Source: Verrucomicrobiia bacterium
Lineage (GTDB): Bacteria; Verrucomicrobiota; Verrucomicrobiia; Limisphaerales; UBA11358
DNA: 7,469 bases
NCBI GenBank assembly: GCA_030044395.1
Contig: JASHVW010000154.1
Location: 1-7,469, forward strand
Direction: 5' to 3'
Positions 6,160 through 7,469 of the stretch are shown piece after piece. The position numbers and the translations under genes are program-made. The notes beneath the pieces are model-generated. The model worked only from the letters and a program-made list of their open reading frames with translations, did no database searches and was not told where the DNA came from. Numbering within the stretch: position 1 is the stretch's first letter; each line of letters starts with the position of its first letter.

Positions 6160-6185
6160 TTAAAGTGGAAAATTTTCCCTTTTAA
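6160..6185. promoter_or_regulatory. 26-base near-perfect palindrome after fur
   Basis: TTAAA...TTTAA arms surround a perfect central GGAAAATTTTCC (6167-6178). 11 of the 13 arm positions pair. Having no loop, it looks more like a dimer-binding site than a terminator. It lies 24 bases after the fur stop, in the gap between convergent genes. Confidence 0.45.
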
Positions 6186-6215
6186 GCCAGCCTTACCCCG
6201 GAGCGCTGGCGTTTT
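6186..6215 (+). terminator. Candidate intrinsic terminator for fur
   Basis: GCCAGC (6186-6191) and GCTGGC (6205-6210) form a 6-base-pair stem with a 13-base loop, followed by GTTTT. The T-run is short, so efficiency may be modest. Confidence 0.45.
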
Positions 6216-6227
6216 CTGAACAGGTTG

Positions 6228-6248
6228 AAAAAAACTGGCCTCAGGCCA
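6228..6248 (-). terminator. Intrinsic terminator of the 54-residue gene, stop codon in the loop
   Basis: On the minus strand, TGGCC (6248-6244) and GGCCA (6240-6236) pair around a three-base loop, TGA, which is the stop codon of the preceding small gene. A single G and then seven T's follow (6234-6228). This is a textbook hairpin and U-tract, oriented correctly for that gene. Confidence 0.75.
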
Positions 6249-6405
6249 TTTCCTCAGCCAGCCAATCTGTCATATGGAGATATTCCTTGATTTTTCTGCG
6301 CTCGTAGCGGTTTTTGCGGGCTTTTTTGGGCTGATGTTCAGCTTTGCGAAACGGATGTTTTGGGTCACGAATTGCTTCGCCTATAGCTTCCAATGTCTTC
6401 ATCAT
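6241..6405 (-). CDS. Small basic protein of 54 residues, unknown function
   Basis: I do not recognise the family. The protein starts MMKTLEAIGEAIRDP, has a Lys/Arg-rich centre (QPKKARKNRYERRKIKEY) and ends MTDWLAEEMA. It has no cysteine and no membrane segment, and is probably helical. The central basic run could bind nucleic acid (inference only). Support that it is real: AAGGA (6412-6416) lies 6 bases before the ATG at 6405, an intrinsic terminator is built around its stop codon, and a 23-base hairpin lies just upstream of the ribosome binding site. The open frame extends upstream to 6456, but those 17 codons cross the hairpin and lack a ribosome binding site. It lies downstream of prmA on the same strand and is convergent with fur. 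Confidence 0.66.
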   Translation of the reverse strand: MMKTLEAIGEAIRDPKHPFRKAEHQPKKARKNRYERRKIKEYLHMTDWLAEEMA

Positions 6406-6423
6406 AACGATTCCTTTCAGCGC

Positions 6424-6446
6424 GGCATTACAGCGTAAATAATGCC
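6424..6446 (-). promoter_or_regulatory. Inverted repeat GGCATTA/TAATGCC upstream of the small gene
   Basis: Seven-base perfect arms (6424-6430 and 6440-6446) flank a nine-base loop. The repeat lies 7 bases upstream of the AAGGAA ribosome binding site of the 54-residue gene. It could be an operator or a leader hairpin that affects translation. The long loop does not match the usual 7-1-7 Fur-family box. The remaining bases up to 6560 show no clear promoter. Confidence 0.5.
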
Positions 6447-6560
6447 AAACCATCACGTATCCAGACTATTCACAACGAATCACCTACTTTGGGTTAGACT
6501 TGGGTGATTGGCAGGTGTTCAAAAAATGCCGGGGCGCGATCAAAAAAAGTTGAGCTGATT

Positions 6561-6715
6561 CCAAATCGCTTTCAAGACGAGACTAATTCGTTGGTCTTTT
6601 GGGCCTCTGACTTCGTTGCCCGCTCGTTGCAGATGCCACGAATATGCGCCTCGGTCGCGCCTTGCCAGAGGCCAAAAATCCTGCGCGCCTTAATCTCGTC
6701 TTGAAAGCTCATTGG
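6561..6715. repeat. 155-base inverted-repeat (fold-back) element at the prmA 3' end
   Basis: The outer arms 6561-6586 and 6690-6715 match at 22 of 26 positions, including an 18-of-19 block (GCTTTCAAGACGAGA, then C/T, then TAA). Inner arms 6597-6609 (TTTTGGGCCTCTG) and 6666-6678 pair again, with one mismatch. The unpaired segments between the blocks are 10 and 11 bases, so one continuous stem of about 49 positions is possible, with an apical region of about 56 bases. The prmA stop codon (6690-6692) and last codons lie inside the right arm. No target-site duplication was seen. This may be a MITE-like insertion or a structured 3' RNA. No protein gene is evident inside. Confidence 0.62.
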
Positions 6716-7469
6716 AGTGAAAAATTCCCGAGCGCCATCCCTTTTCGGATTTGGCGCGGAGCAATCGGAATCCACAATGTTCAAAGGCTTTTTGCACTTC
6801 CGCAAACCCGGCTTTCAAAATTCCCGCCAAAATGAGAACAGCGCCCGGTTTCAGTTGCGCCGCGATTTTTTTCCGGTCGGCGATGAGCAAATTCGACGTG
6901 AGGTTCGCGCAAACCACATCGAAGCGTTTCGCTGGATTTGTCGGAAGTTTTGACACATCGCCCCGGGCAAACTGGACTTTGTTTGAAACGCGGTTTCTCC
7001 TCGCGTTCGCGCGCGAAATACGAACGGCATCAGGGTCACAATCAATCGCGCGGACTGGTTGGAATCCCAGTTTGGCGGCGGCGATGGCCAAAATTCCGGA
7101 GCCGGCGCCGAGGTCCAGGAGGGAAAGCGAATTGTTGCCGTAGTGAAAAGCGTTTCGGCAACGCACGATTTGGCGGAGGCAAAAGGACGTGGTTGGATGC
7201 TGGCCGGTCCCGAAGCTCAAGCCTGGCTCAAGAATGACCACGGCCTGGCCTTTGGAGGCGCGCTTTCGGCTCCACTCCGGCTTGATCAAAAGGGAATCAC
7301 CCATTTCAATCGGGGGGAAGTGCCGCTTCCAGGATTCCGCCCAGTTTTCGGGGCGGACTTTGGAAATGGAAATGCGCGCCGGCGCGATATTTAAGCCGCA
7401 GTTTTGGATTTGCTTCAATCCCTCGCGGACATCTTTACGGGCTTTGCGCGGCAAAAATTTTCCAGGAAA
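6690..7469 (-). CDS. prmA: Ribosomal protein L11 methyltransferase, 5' end outside window
   Basis: SAM-dependent trimethylase of ribosomal protein L11. 259 residues are visible. The frame is open to the window edge, so the start lies outside and roughly 50-60 residues are missing compared with the usual length near 290 (estimate). Motifs, by visible residue: ENWAESWKRHFPPI (41-54), LEPGLSFGTGQHPTT (80-94, the PrmA signature), SAM-binding LLDLGAGSGILAIAAAKLG (117-135), AIDCDPDAV (142-150) and NLTSNLL in the catalytic NxxxN-type position (189-195). A TTG at 7454 could serve as a start but would remove part of the N-terminal substrate-recognition domain, so a partial gene is more likely. The last residues, NELSRRD, are encoded inside the right arm of the inverted-repeat element and may have replaced the original C-terminus. 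Confidence 0.93.
   Translation of the reverse strand, partial: FPGKFLPRKARKDVREGLKQIQNCGLNIAPARISISKVRPENWAESWKRHFPPIEMGDSLLIKPEWSRKRASKGQAVVILEPGLSFGTGQHPTTSFCLRQIVRCRNAFHYGNNSLSLLDLGAGSGILAIAAAKLGFQPVRAIDCDPDAVRISRANARRNRVSNKVQFARGDVSKLPTNPAKRFDVVCANLTSNLLIADRKKIAAQLKPGAVLILAGILKAGFAEVQKAFEHCGFRLLRAKSEKGWRSGIFHSNELSRRD

Noticed and set aside
6424..6446. GGCATTA/TAATGCC repeat as a Fur-family binding box
   Set aside because: The nine-base spacer does not match the 7-1-7 or 19-base forms known for Fur, Zur or PerR sites. It is reported as a generic operator or hairpin instead.
6504..6704. 66-codon plus-strand frame antisense to the prmA end
   Set aside because: Coincidental frame through the inverted repeat; no start signal and no recognisable motif.
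6572..6711. 46-codon minus-strand frame overlapping the prmA stop
   Set aside because: It lies almost wholly within the inverted-repeat element and has no ribosome binding site. Its similarity to the opposite-strand frame follows from the repeat symmetry.
7059..7394. 111-codon plus-strand frame opposite prmA
   Set aside because: The opposite strand encodes all PrmA motifs. This frame is a shadow with no family signal.

Overview
The window looks like chromosomal DNA from a member of the Verrucomicrobia, perhaps the Pedosphaera/Limisphaera group. This is inferred from three things: the CSWC...CPEC tail of the first protein, the pairing of a YfiR-type lipoprotein with a CHASE8-type hybrid kinase, and a Cys-poor TraR/DksA-like gene in front of rpmG and rpsR. 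I also recall intergenic palindromes like those at 5483-5550 from such genomes. No 16S rRNA or other decisive marker is present, so the assignment is moderate.

Layout. Bases 1-123 hold nothing I can identify. A small two-helix membrane protein with a four-cysteine tail lies on the minus strand (124-576). It diverges from a plus-strand signalling pair: a YfiR-family lipoprotein (855-1442) and, 25 bases on, a large hybrid sensor kinase (1468-3990; TM, periplasmic sensor, TM, HAMP, coiled coil, GAF, HisKA, HATPase, receiver). The gap after the kinase (3991-4370) contains the decayed N-terminus of an NAD-dependent epimerase on the minus strand, then a candidate promoter. Next is a compact plus-strand cluster: a TraR/DksA-like gene, rpmG (L33) and rpsR (S18). 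A 309-base gap rich in palindromes (5375-5683) precedes a Fur-family repressor (5684-6136). After convergent terminators there is a minus-strand gene for a basic 54-residue protein (6241-6405), whose stop codon lies in the loop of its own terminator. Upstream of it is a 155-base inverted-repeat element (6561-6715) that overlaps the 3' end of prmA, which runs off the right edge of the window on the minus strand.

How the genes fit together. The YfiR/kinase pair reads as an envelope-sensing system in which a YfiR-like inhibitor controls a CHASE8 receptor, as in YfiBNR, but the output is a phosphorelay instead of c-di-GMP synthesis. The middle and right parts are translation-related: DksA-like regulator, L33, S18 and L11 methyltransferase. 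The DksA-like protein, L33 and S18 all lack a complete zinc-binding cysteine set, and a Fur/Zur-type metalloregulator lies nearby. That suggests, but does not prove, a zinc-sparing arrangement.

No CRISPR array, phage gene, transposase, tRNA or rRNA was seen. The least explained parts are the inverted-repeat element at the prmA end, the 54-residue gene with its flanking structures, and the four-cysteine membrane protein.
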